64,000 nucleotides of DNA from Thermoanaerobaculia bacterium (lineage in GTDB: Bacteria; Acidobacteriota; Thermoanaerobaculia; Multivoradales; J023), in assembly GCA_028066595.1 (NCBI GenBank), contig JALCBJ010000025.1, forward strand, positions 19,308 through 83,307. Reading direction: 5' to 3'. The position numbers and the translations under genes were made by a program. Shown here piece after piece: positions 38,596 through 46,959 of the stretch. The notes below the pieces were generated by a model, which was not told the origin of the DNA, made no database searches, and saw only the letters and a program-made list of their open reading frames with translations. Each line of letters opens with the position of its first letter. The first letter of the stretch is position 1.

Positions 38596-38716
38596 GCCAC
38601 CGATCTGCCTCGCGTCGGGATCGATCGACCCCACCCGGCGAGTCCAACGATCTCCCGCAGATCCGGTAAGCTGAGCGTCCTGCGGCGCTCCCCGGGCGAC
38701 AGGCCGCGGTTCCTTC

Positions 38717-39307
38717 ATGCTCAACCTGCCCAACCTCCTCACGATTCTCCGCATCTTGCTGGTGCCGGTACTCGTGGTCGTCTTGTTGACCAAGTTCGAC
38801 GGGAAGGAGTTCGTCGGGCTGGCGGTGTTCCTCTTCGCCGCGCTGACCGACTTGCTCGACGGCATCATCGCGCGCCGGAAGCAGATGGTGACACGGCTGG
38901 GCAAGCTCCTCGATCCGGCCGCCGACAAGATTCTCACCTCCGCAGCTTTCATTTCGCTGGTGGAGATGGGACGGGCTGCCGCGTGGATCGTGGTGGTGAT
39001 CGTGGCACGCGAATTCGCCATCTCGACGTTGCGCAGCGTTGCAGCATCGCAAAATCAGGTCATTGCGGCGTCTTGGTCGGGCAAGCTCAAGACCGTCACC
39101 CAGGTGGTCGCCATTTCGTTGTTGATCTTTCAGGACAACCTGGGGGATCTGGCATGGACGGGGACCGTGGCTCTGTGGGTGGCGTTGGTGGTATCGGTCT
39201 ACTCCGGCATCGAGTATGGATTCGCCTATTCCCACATGGTGATCGAAGACTCGCCTGGGGAACCTTCGGGATCGAACCACGCGGATCCGACCGCCGACGC
39301 CCGCTGA
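38717..39307 (+). CDS. pgsA: CDP-diacylglycerol--glycerol-3-phosphate 3-phosphatidyltransferase
   Basis: PgsA makes phosphatidylglycerophosphate from CDP-DAG and glycerol-3-phosphate in the inner membrane, the first committed step to phosphatidylglycerol. The 196-residue protein opens MLNLPNLLTILRI, normal for PgsA. The CDP-alcohol phosphatidyltransferase motif D-G-x2-A-R-x8-G-x3-D-x3-D is intact in LLDGIIARRKQM and TRLGKLLDPAADK. About five TM helices are present, and VAREFAISTLRSVAA with SWSGKLKT are PgsA-type segments. The MMPL exporter follows 15 bp later, so the two are probably co-transcribed. Confidence 0.92.
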   Translation: MLNLPNLLTILRILLVPVLVVVLLTKFDGKEFVGLAVFLFAALTDLLDGIIARRKQMVTRLGKLLDPAADKILTSAAFISLVEMGRAAAWIVVVIVAREFAISTLRSVAASQNQVIAASWSGKLKTVTQVVAISLLIFQDNLGDLAWTGTVALWVALVVSVYSGIEYGFAYSHMVIEDSPGEPSGSNHADPTADAR

Positions 39308-39322
39308 ATCCTGTCGCTCGTC

Positions 39323-41881
39323 ATGTCGAACTTTCTGTATCGCATCGCGCGATTCGCCGAGGATCACCATCGGCCCATCCTTGCGGTGGCGCTAACCTTG
39401 ATGGTGCTGGCCGCGGGTCTGCTGTTGCGCGTCCGCTTTGATCCCGACGTCCTCTCGCTTCTGCCACCCGAGGACGAGGCGGTGCAGACCTTCCGTCAGA
39501 CGCTCGATGAGTTCGGAGCTCTCGATCTGCTTCTCGTTGTCGTGCGCGTACCCGAAGGGGCTGTGGTCGATCCGTACCAGCAGTTGGTGGATGAGCTGGC
39601 GAGCGAGCTACAGACCGTGCCGGAGCTCGAATACGTGGAGTATCGGATCGGCGATCCCGACGAGCTGCTGCGAACGTTTTTTCCTCGGGCGCTGCTCTAC
39701 CTCGATGCGGAGCAACGCGAAGAGGTGCTGGAGCGGCTGGCCGCGGCCGGCTTGGAGACGCGCGCTGCCGAGTTGAAGCGGCAAGTGTTGTCTCCCCAAA
39801 GCGTCGTCACCAAGAAGCTGCACCAGCTCGATCCACTCGGGTTGGCGGAGGTCTTCCTCGGCCAAGTGCGCGGACGCCGTGGTTCTCTGGGCGTCGACTG
39901 GTCGAGCGGCTACTACCTGTCGGGCGACCGTCGCCTGTTCCTCCTGCTGGCGAAGCCTACCGGAGCATCCCAGGACATCCAGTTCACGCGCCAGTTGGTG
40001 CGGAGTATCGAGCCGAAGCTCGAGCGACTTCAGTCGCAATGGAACGAGCGCTGGAGGGAGGAGATCGCGGCCGGACGCATGCAGGCATCACCCGAGATCG
40101 CTCTCGGCGGCGGCTACCTGACTTCACTCGACGATGCCGACCTGATCCAACGTGACGTCATCGTCAATGCCTTCACGTCCATGGGCGTGGTGCTGTTGCT
40201 CTTCTTCTTCGCCTTCCGGCGGATGGGCCTCCTGATCTATGCCTTCCTGCCACTGTCGTGCGGCCTGCTGCTGACCTTTGGCTCCGCCGGTGCCACAGGT
40301 AAGGTGCTCAGCTCAGCTACTAGCGCCTGCGCCGCGCTTCTGATCGGCCTGGGGATCGACTTCGTCATCGTCTCCTACGGCCGCTACGTGGAAGAACGCA
40401 ATCAGGGCGCTGCGCCAACCGAAGCGCTGCAGGCCATGACCGGATCCTGCGGGCGGGCGGTGGTGGTCGGTGGCGTGACCAGCGCGGCGACGTTCTACGC
40501 CTTCACCATCACGGAGTTCACCGGCCTTCGCCAGATGGGCTTCATGACGGCCACCGGCATTCTGTTGTGCATGCTGGCCGTGCTGCTCCTTTTGCCGGCG
40601 CTCCTCGCGTGGTCGGAGAAGCGCCACGCTGCTCGCGACTCGCGGCCGACACTCTTCGTCCACGGCTTCGGTGCCGGGCGGTTGGTGCGCTGGAGCGCCG
40701 AACGTCCGACAGTAGCCCTGGGCATCGGTCTGATGCTCACGGTGGCGTCGTCGATCTTGCTGCCGCGTCTCGAACTGGTGAGCGCCATTCAGAACATGCG
40801 TCCGGACGGCAACCGCGGTATCCAGGTACAGACCGAAGTTGCCGAGCATTTCGGCTCCAACTTCAAGTACATGATGCTCGTGCTCTCGAGCGACCGTCGA
40901 GACGAGGTCCTCGACCTCGCGGCGCAGGCCACCGAAGCAGCGCGACCCATGCTCGCGTCCGGCGATCTCTACCGCGTCGACTCCATTACATCGATCATCC
41001 CGCCGCCGTCGAACCAGCAGCAGGTGCTCGAATGGTTGGTGGAGAACAGAGCCTCCCTCGACCCGGAGCGAGTGCGTACCGGCTTCTCGGAGTCGCTGCG
41101 CGCAGAAGGCCTCAACCCCGCCGCTTTCGGGGAGGGGCTCGACCTGCTGTCGGTGGCGCTGTCGGCGGAAGAGCCCGTCACGCCAGAGGACTTCGACGAG
41201 ATGGACTCTACCCGCCGCCTGCTCCAGCGCTACTTGCGTCAGAGCGACGACGGCACCTGGCGTAGCGTCGTCTATCTCTACGCGCCGGAAAGCAAGTGGC
41301 GTCGTGAGCCGCCACCGGAAGCCGAGGTCCTGGCGTCGAAGCTCGGCCCTCAGGCGAAGCTCACCGGAGTCAACGTGGTCAGCCGTTCCCTGCGTCAGCA
41401 GGTTTGGAAAGACGCCGTCGGGGCCGCGGTCCTCGGTTCCCTGCTGGTCGCGTTTCTTCTCTGGCTCGACTTTCGTCGTATCTCCGACACGATTCTCACG
41501 TTGGTTCCGCTGACGGTCGGCATCGTCTGGATGTTCGGTGTCATGGTGGTGATGGGTCTCGACCTCAACTTCATGAACATCTTCGTCACCACGATGATTA
41601 TCGGCATCGGCGTCGACTACGGCGTCCACATGCTGCACCGCCGTCGCGAGCTGCAGGACGCCGACGACGAAACCTTCATCGAAGGGCTGGCGGAAACCGG
41701 CCGCGCCATCGCCATGGCGGCCGTCACCACCTCTGTGGGCTTCGGCTCCCTGGCGTTGTCCCACTATCCGGGCCTGCGCACCATCGGCTATCTGGCCATT
41801 CTCGGTGCGGCTGCTACCGCTCTGGTGGCCATCACCATGCTGCCGGCCTACCTGATGCTCGTCCGGCGGACGCGGGTGTGA
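39323..41881 (+). CDS. MMPL/RND-family lipid exporter, HpnN-like
   Basis: The 852-residue protein has two halves, each with one leading TM, a large periplasmic domain and five clustered TM helices. TM1 is at about 18-36, followed by VRFDPDVLSLLPPEDEAVQTF, typical of HpnN/MMPL proteins. Conserved TM4-like sequence GLGIDFVIVSYGRYVEERNQG in the first half is matched by GIGVDYGVHMLHRRREL in the second; both Asp residues belong to the proton relay. HpnN relatives move hopanoids or other lipids to the outer membrane. Its place right behind pgsA supports a lipid cargo but does not identify it. No hopanoid genes are in the window. Confidence 0.85.
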   Translation: MSNFLYRIARFAEDHHRPILAVALTLMVLAAGLLLRVRFDPDVLSLLPPEDEAVQTFRQTLDEFGALDLLLVVVRVPEGAVVDPYQQLVDELASELQTVPELEYVEYRIGDPDELLRTFFPRALLYLDAEQREEVLERLAAAGLETRAAELKRQVLSPQSVVTKKLHQLDPLGLAEVFLGQVRGRRGSLGVDWSSGYYLSGDRRLFLLLAKPTGASQDIQFTRQLVRSIEPKLERLQSQWNERWREEIAAGRMQASPEIALGGGYLTSLDDADLIQRDVIVNAFTSMGVVLLLFFFAFRRMGLLIYAFLPLSCGLLLTFGSAGATGKVLSSATSACAALLIGLGIDFVIVSYGRYVEERNQGAAPTEALQAMTGSCGRAVVVGGVTSAATFYAFTITEFTGLRQMGFMTATGILLCMLAVLLLLPALLAWSEKRHAARDSRPTLFVHGFGAGRLVRWSAERPTVALGIGLMLTVASSILLPRLELVSAIQNMRPDGNRGIQVQTEVAEHFGSNFKYMMLVLSSDRRDEVLDLAAQATEAARPMLASGDLYRVDSITSIIPPPSNQQQVLEWLVENRASLDPERVRTGFSESLRAEGLNPAAFGEGLDLLSVALSAEEPVTPEDFDEMDSTRRLLQRYLRQSDDGTWRSVVYLYAPESKWRREPPPEAEVLASKLGPQAKLTGVNVVSRSLRQQVWKDAVGAAVLGSLLVAFLLWLDFRRISDTILTLVPLTVGIVWMFGVMVVMGLDLNFMNIFVTTMIIGIGVDYGVHMLHRRRELQDADDETFIEGLAETGRAIAMAAVTTSVGFGSLALSHYPGLRTIGYLAILGAAATALVAITMLPAYLMLVRRTRV

Positions 41882-42031
41882 TGCGGACGGCGGAGTTCGA
41901 TCACACTCGCTGAAGCCAGTCGCTTCGGCGAAGTGGTCGGTACATGTCCGGTCGTCAGGAGAAACGACGTTGGGGTAGGTGAGAACTCGGGCCACGAGCC
42001 CTCCCCCCAATGCCTTTCCTGAGGAGACGTC

Positions 42032-43090
42032 ATGCATGCCGACCGAATCTTCATCTATTTCGTGTTGTCGTTCCTTTTCCTTCCCGGCCGGGCCGAAGCG
42101 GACACTCTCCGTCTCGACAAGGTGCAGTACACGCCCGGGGAGACGATCCATGTCCGGTTCGAGGCCGAAAGCTATGCCGATGCCTGGGCCGGCATCGTCC
42201 CTTCGTCGGTCGAACACGGGCAGGAATCCATCAACGATCAGAACGATGTGGAATATCGCTATCTGAACGGTGAAACTCAAGGTGTACTGGAGTTCCAGGC
42301 GCCGGCCGAGCCAGGACGCTATGACGTTCGCCTCAACGACTCAGACAACAGTGGCCGGGAGACCGCCCATGTGTCGTTTGTGGTGGCGAGACCCGATGCG
42401 GCCGAGGCCACCCTCGCCTTGGACAGCAAGAGGTATGCACCCGGCGCCGCGCTCGCGGTGTCCTTCACCGCGCCGGCAGGCTTGGCGGACGACGCTTGGG
42501 TGGGCATCGTTCCCGCGGAAGTGCCTCACGGCGAAGAGTCGGTCAATGACCTCCACGACATCGCATACCAACATCTGAACGGGGATATTTCTGGCCGGCT
42601 TCAGTTCACGGCTCCGGCCACCGAAGGTCGGTGGACCGTCCGGCTGCACAACACCGACAGTAGCGGCCGCGAGCTGACCTCCGTACCGTTTCAGGTGGGT
42701 GGAGAGCTCGATGCGGCGGGTATGGCGGAACAGATCGCGACCACCGGACGAACGCCGGTCTACGGCATCCGATTCGAATCTGGCCAGGCGAACCTCACGT
42801 CCAGGGCGAGTGGAGCCCTTTCCGAGGTAGCCAAGCTACTTCGGGAGAATCCCGATCTCCGGCTGCGCATCGAAGGCCATACCGATGACCGAGGCGGTGC
42901 CGACGTCAACATGGCTCTTTCGGTGCGCCGTGCCGAATCGGTGTTACAGCATTTGACAGCCGTGCATGGCATCCAGGCCGGACGGCTTACCGCGGTCGGG
43001 CGTGGAGCCGGTGATCCGGTGTCCAAGAACGATACGGCCGCCGGCCGCGCTCAGAACCGGCGCGTAGAGCTGGTCAAGGTCGACGCTTGA
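42032..43090 (+). CDS. OmpA-family protein with two tandem beta-sandwich repeats
   Basis: The 352-residue protein has a signal peptide (about 1-23). Two homologous domains of about 95 residues follow (about 24-120 and 125-222), sharing AW-GIVP, HG-ES-ND, LNG---G-L-F-AP, GR--VRL and DSGRE. An OmpA C-terminal domain (about 245-352) has the peptidoglycan-binding signature LRIEGHTDDRGGADVNMALS, RRAESVLQHL and NRRVELVKV. It is probably anchored to the cell wall, with the repeats exposed in the periplasm. AGGAG lies 6 bp before ATG 42032. It stands 150 bp after the MMPL gene and may be separately transcribed. Confidence 0.85.
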   Translation: MHADRIFIYFVLSFLFLPGRAEADTLRLDKVQYTPGETIHVRFEAESYADAWAGIVPSSVEHGQESINDQNDVEYRYLNGETQGVLEFQAPAEPGRYDVRLNDSDNSGRETAHVSFVVARPDAAEATLALDSKRYAPGAALAVSFTAPAGLADDAWVGIVPAEVPHGEESVNDLHDIAYQHLNGDISGRLQFTAPATEGRWTVRLHNTDSSGRELTSVPFQVGGELDAAGMAEQIATTGRTPVYGIRFESGQANLTSRASGALSEVAKLLRENPDLRLRIEGHTDDRGGADVNMALSVRRAESVLQHLTAVHGIQAGRLTAVGRGAGDPVSKNDTAAGRAQNRRVELVKVDA

Positions 43091-43116
43091 GGTAGCGCAC
43101 GGGTTTCGCGGCTACC
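43091..43116 (+). terminator. Weak hairpin after the OmpA-family gene
   Basis: GGTAGC at 43091-43096 and GCTACC at 43111-43116 form a 6-bp stem directly after the stop codon. No T-tract follows, so this is only a candidate. Confidence 0.3.
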
Positions 43117-43143
43117 GGCACAGGCGGCCGCCTCACGACCCGG

Positions 43144-43227
43144 GCTCCACTTCGATCCCGCTCCACTTCGACCCCAGCTCCGCTTCGACCCCCGCTCTAC
43201 TTCGACCCCAGCTCTACCTCGAGCCAG
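43144..43227. repeat. Five tandem 16/17-bp repeats reaching into the sigma-factor gene
   Basis: Units begin at 43144, 43160, 43177, 43194 and 43211, with consensus GCTCCACTTCGACCCCA and one to four changes each. The last full unit codes for the C-terminal end of the ECF sigma factor (minus strand), and the stop codon lies in the fourth. The array looks like repeated copying of the 3' end of that gene. Confidence 0.85.
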
Positions 43228-43754
43228 GCGCGAGCCTTGACCCAGGCGCGACGTACCGTACGCTCGGAGATGTCCAGGGCCTTCGCGGTCTCGGGTTCTG
43301 ACAAGCCGAGGATGTAACGCATCTCGACCACCGAGCGCAGGCGCGGATCGAGCTCCTCGAGGCGCTCGAGCGCCTCGTCGATGGCGATCACTAACTCGTA
43401 TTGCTCACTGACCGGAATGTCCAGACCATCGAGACCAACCCGCCGGGCGCCGGCACCCCGTTTGACTCTCCCATGACGCCGCGCTTCGTCGACCAGGAGC
43501 TGGCGCATGGCAACTGCGGCGACGGCGAAGAAGTGCCCCCGATGACGATAGGTACCGTCCGATCGCGCGAGCCGCAGATAGGCCTCGTGTGCCAGAACCG
43601 TCGTGTCGAGCGGCGCTCGGTTCCCGCCCGAACGACGTCGCTGGCTGCGGGCGAGCTTTCTCAGCTCGTCGTAGACGATCGGGACGAGCTCGTCGAACGC
43701 CGCCGCATCGCCACCCGCGTGGCGTTCGAGCAATTGAGTCAATCGACCGGCCAT
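43197..43754 (-). CDS. ECF sigma factor, ECF_SF/ECF43-like, with Thr-Thr in region 2.2
   Basis: The 185-residue protein has region 2 at about 20-90 (FDELVPIVYDELRKLARSQ, then HEAYLRLAR and FFAVAAVAMRQLLVDEARR) and region 4 at about 120-180 (LERLEELDPRLRSVVEMRYI, GLSEPETAKALDISERTVRR). Where classical ECF factors have acidic D-A-E-D before L-V-Q-E, this protein has D50-T51-T52-V53. In the ECF43 group (Vibrio EcfP) this position is activated by threonine phosphorylation. No anti-sigma gene is adjacent; instead a Ser/Thr kinase is divergently transcribed 67 bp away. The 3' end is shared with a tandem 17-bp repeat. Confidence 0.88.
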   Translation of the reverse strand: MAGRLTQLLERHAGGDAAAFDELVPIVYDELRKLARSQRRRSGGNRAPLDTTVLAHEAYLRLARSDGTYRHRGHFFAVAAVAMRQLLVDEARRHGRVKRGAGARRVGLDGLDIPVSEQYELVIAIDEALERLEELDPRLRSVVEMRYILGLSEPETAKALDISERTVRRAWVKARAWLEVELGSK

Positions 43755-43821
43755 CGTTTCCTTCGTGGTCGATATTACACTTCGGCCGCCTGAGCCGGAT
43801 CGTAGTTAGAATCCTCGAGCC
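43755..43821. promoter_or_regulatory. Divergent promoter region between ECF sigma factor and kinase
   Basis: In 67 bp there is TAGAAT at 43807-43812 (a -10-like box for the kinase, 9 bp before its ATG) and TAATAT on the minus strand (43772-43777) upstream of the sigma gene with its AAGGAAA site. No good -35 elements are visible, so the control may be by an alternative sigma factor. Confidence 0.35.
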
Positions 43822-46800
43822 ATGTCGCGATCCGCGGAGTCTCGCTGGACGGTAATCGATTCGATCCTCGACCGAGCTCTCGATGCACCGCCGGCCGAGC
43901 GGCACGCCGTCGCCGAGTCGGCGTGTCGAGGTGACGAAGAGCTCGTGGCGAAGGTGCGTCAGCTCCTGGACGCTGCGCTCCGCGCCGAGTCTGCGCCCGA
44001 CGTCCGCCTGGCCAGCCGGACGCCCGAAGTCTTCGATCGAGCCTTGGCGCGCCTCGACCGTTCCGACCTGCTGCCACCAGGCTCTCTGGTCGGCGCTTAT
44101 CGAATCCTCGATGCCATCGGTGCAGGCGGCATGGGTCAGGTTTATCTGGCAGAGCGCGCGGACGGGCAGTTCGAGCGCCGGGTGGCCCTCAAGGTCTTGG
44201 CGGGCTGGACGGCCGATCTGACGAGTCGCAGTCGTTTCCAGAGGGAGCGACAGATCCTCGCCGGCCTCGACCACGATCACATCGCCATGTTGCTCGATGG
44301 TGGGCTCACCGACGACGGAAGACCTTTCTTCGTCCTTCGGTATGTAGACGGTGTTCCGATCACGGACTTCTGCACCGAGCATCGCTTGGGACGCGATGAA
44401 CGCATTGCGTTGTTCCTGCAGGCGTGCGAGGCGGTTCAGTATGCCCACGGCCAGGGCGTGGTGCACCGTGACATCAAGCCGGCGAATCTACTGGTCTCCG
44501 AGCGTGACGACGGGCCGCCGCATCTGAGCGTGCTGGACTTCGGGATCGCTCGGATCGTAGGCGTCGTGGACCTCACGCGTACAGGAGATGTCATCGGCAC
44601 GCCTGCCTACATGGCTCCAGAACAGGCGCGCGGCGAAGTCGAATCGGTGGATCGACGCGCAGACGTCTTCGCGCTCGGGGTCGTGCTCTACGAGCTACTC
44701 TGCGATCGTCGGCCCTTCGACGGCTCGACGCCTGCGGAGATTCTCGCGGCGGTTCTGCGGGCGGATCCGAGCGAACCCCGAGCACTGATATCGGATCTCC
44801 CTCGCGATCTGGAGACCGTGATCCTGACCTGCCTGGAAAGTGATCCCGGGCGCCGCTACGGCGCCGTGCGCTCTTTCGCAGAAGACCTGAGACGCTATCT
44901 GAGGGGAGAGCCCATCACGGCACGATCCAGGTCACCGTGGCGACGATTGAAGCGCGAGATCCGTCGTCGGCCGGTACAGGCTACCGTCGTCATCGCCATT
45001 CTTCTCTCGTCGCTCATCGGTGGGAGCTCGATGTTGTGGCAGAAGGCCCTGGCGCTGCGGGGCGCCGAGGTGGCGAGTCGCTACGGCCGCGCGGCGGAGG
45101 AGATTTCCGCCACCATGCGATTCGAGCACCTGATCGCCTTGCACGATACCGCTCCGGCGCGCCGCCGCCTTGCCGCGCGCTTGTCCCGTCTCGAGAGCGG
45201 TCTGGGCAACGTACCGTCCGCGGCGCGTTCGGAGGGGCGGCTCGCTGTCGGCCGCGGATACCTCTCTCTGGGCCAACTCGATCGTGCGCTGGAGCACCTG
45301 GATGTAGCTTGGTCCTCCGGCCTGGGATCGGCCGCGGCCGCCCTGACCTTGGCGGAAGCGGAGGTCGAACGCTACCGCCGAGATCGGGCGCGAGCGGAAC
45401 AGATCACCGACCCGGTCCTGAGACAAGCTCGCCTGGCCGAGCTGGCGATCCGTTCGCGCGACCGGGCGTTGAAGCTCCGGAGCATGGCGACGGAAGAGCT
45501 CGAGCGGGGTGATCTGGTGGCCGCCCGGATCGCCTTTCTGGAGGACGAACGGGATCGCGCCGCGGAGCTGGCCGAACGTGCCTTGGAGCTGGCACCGTGG
45601 CGATATGAGGTGTATTTGTTGCACGGTGAGATCGAGCTCGCGAACCTCAGCGACGCCAGGGGACGAGGCGACATGGAGGGAGTTCTCCAGTACCTGCAGC
45701 GTGGGCGTCTTGCGTTCCGAGCTGCGGCAGAGATCGCACCCAGCGATCCGGAGCCCCACCTACAGCTCTGCAGGATCGCTGCTAAGGAGGTCGACCTCCA
45801 CCTCCACGACGTCTCGGGTTCGGTGGACGTCGCGGCCGAAGATGGCGCCGCGGCCTGCGCCAGCGCGCATGCCGCGGATACCAGCTCACCCGATAGCTTC
45901 ATCGCCGCGTCGGCTTTGGGGGTGGTCTACGCGAGAGACCTGTCTCGCCGCGACGAGGATCCATTCCTGGAGATCGACGAAGCGATCGTTGCCGCCGAGC
46001 AGGCGGTGCTGCTGGCGGCAGACGATGTTCGCGCTTATCGGCGACTCGGCGACGCGTGGACGTTCCGTGCCGAGTTCGAACGTGAACGTGGAATCGAGTC
46101 GAGCGCCTCGATCGCCGCCGGCGTCGTCCCGCTCGAGCGCGCCATCGAGCTGGCGCCCGATGACGCCGGTGTTTGGAACAGCCTGGGTCTCCTCCGTTGG
46201 GAGGAGGTGCTTCGTGCCCAGGCTCGTTCAGAGGATCATCGACAGGCGACCCAGGCCGCAATCGAGGCGTTCGCCGAGGCGGTGTCCATCGAGCCGGGCT
46301 ACGCCTATGCGTGGGGAAACCTGGGCACGATGTACAACCGGCTGGCCGACGCGGCGATCGATCACGGCGAAAATGCGCTTCCGCACCTGGAGTCGGCCGA
46401 GAATGCGTTGCGAAAAGCCCTCGAGATCTATCCCGCGTATGTCACCGCGCACAACAACCTAGGCAACGTCATTCACAACCGGGGGGAGTTTCTGCAGGCT
46501 CAGGGAGAGAACTCGCTTGCTTCGTTCCGACATGCGGTCGAGGAGTTCGATCGGATTGCGGCGCTCAAGCCTGACTGGGCGTTTCCGCACTTCAACCGCG
46601 CAAGAAGTGGCGTCGCGCTCGCGACGGCGATGTTGGCCCGGGGAGAGGATCCGGGGGTGGAGCTCGAAGCCGCTCGGAAGGCTCTCTCGATCGCGCTCGA
46701 GCTGAGGAACGACATCGTCGACGGTCATCTACTGGCCGCCGAGCTCGAACTCGCGCAGGCTCGGCGGGCCATCCTGCGGAACGCGAGCCCACGCCCCGCG

Positions 46801-46911
46801 ATGGCCGCGGCCCACCGCGCGATCCGCAACGCCCGACGGCTCGATCCCGAATCCGGTGGTGAGCAGGAGCGAGAGCTTCTGGAGTTGGAGTCGGCGGGTT
46901 CGCCCAGGTGA
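43822..46911 (+). CDS. Transmembrane Ser/Thr protein kinase with C-terminal TPR domain
   Basis: The 1029-residue protein has an N-terminal helical segment (about 5-60; APPAERHAVAESAC, LVAKVRQLLDAAL) typical of acidobacterial kinases. The kinase domain lies at about 90-360: G loop IGAGGMGQVY, Lys in RVALKVL, catalytic loop VVHRDIKPANLL (about 213-224), DFGIARI, and GTPAYMAPEQ. One TM helix at about 384-405 (ATVVIAILLSSLIGGSSMLW) is followed by about 600 residues rich in TPR-like A-x-x-x-A helices (VWNSLGLLRWEEVL, YAYAWGNLGTMYNRLADAA). The arrangement puts the kinase inside and the repeats in the periplasm. The divergent ECF sigma factor is the likely substrate or partner. Confidence 0.88.
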   Translation: MSRSAESRWTVIDSILDRALDAPPAERHAVAESACRGDEELVAKVRQLLDAALRAESAPDVRLASRTPEVFDRALARLDRSDLLPPGSLVGAYRILDAIGAGGMGQVYLAERADGQFERRVALKVLAGWTADLTSRSRFQRERQILAGLDHDHIAMLLDGGLTDDGRPFFVLRYVDGVPITDFCTEHRLGRDERIALFLQACEAVQYAHGQGVVHRDIKPANLLVSERDDGPPHLSVLDFGIARIVGVVDLTRTGDVIGTPAYMAPEQARGEVESVDRRADVFALGVVLYELLCDRRPFDGSTPAEILAAVLRADPSEPRALISDLPRDLETVILTCLESDPGRRYGAVRSFAEDLRRYLRGEPITARSRSPWRRLKREIRRRPVQATVVIAILLSSLIGGSSMLWQKALALRGAEVASRYGRAAEEISATMRFEHLIALHDTAPARRRLAARLSRLESGLGNVPSAARSEGRLAVGRGYLSLGQLDRALEHLDVAWSSGLGSAAAALTLAEAEVERYRRDRARAEQITDPVLRQARLAELAIRSRDRALKLRSMATEELERGDLVAARIAFLEDERDRAAELAERALELAPWRYEVYLLHGEIELANLSDARGRGDMEGVLQYLQRGRLAFRAAAEIAPSDPEPHLQLCRIAAKEVDLHLHDVSGSVDVAAEDGAAACASAHAADTSSPDSFIAASALGVVYARDLSRRDEDPFLEIDEAIVAAEQAVLLAADDVRAYRRLGDAWTFRAEFERERGIESSASIAAGVVPLERAIELAPDDAGVWNSLGLLRWEEVLRAQARSEDHRQATQAAIEAFAEAVSIEPGYAYAWGNLGTMYNRLADAAIDHGENALPHLESAENALRKALEIYPAYVTAHNNLGNVIHNRGEFLQAQGENSLASFRHAVEEFDRIAALKPDWAFPHFNRARSGVALATAMLARGEDPGVELEAARKALSIALELRNDIVDGHLLAAELELAQARRAILRNASPRPAMAAAHRAIRNARRLDPESGGEQERELLELESAGSPR

Positions 46912-46959
46912 TCCTCGGGACGTCGGCCGGAGATCAGGCGACGAGGTGGCCGGCCGGTC

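Noticed and set aside
40313..42280. Long minus-strand open frame (655 codons) opposite the MMPL exporter
   Set aside because: It is a GC-rich antisense shadow: rich in His, Arg, Asp and Gln, without domain motifs, while the plus strand encodes a clear MMPL protein.
43144..43227. Short regular repeats as a CRISPR array
   Set aside because: The units abut without spacers and overlap a coding end; this is a simple tandem repeat.
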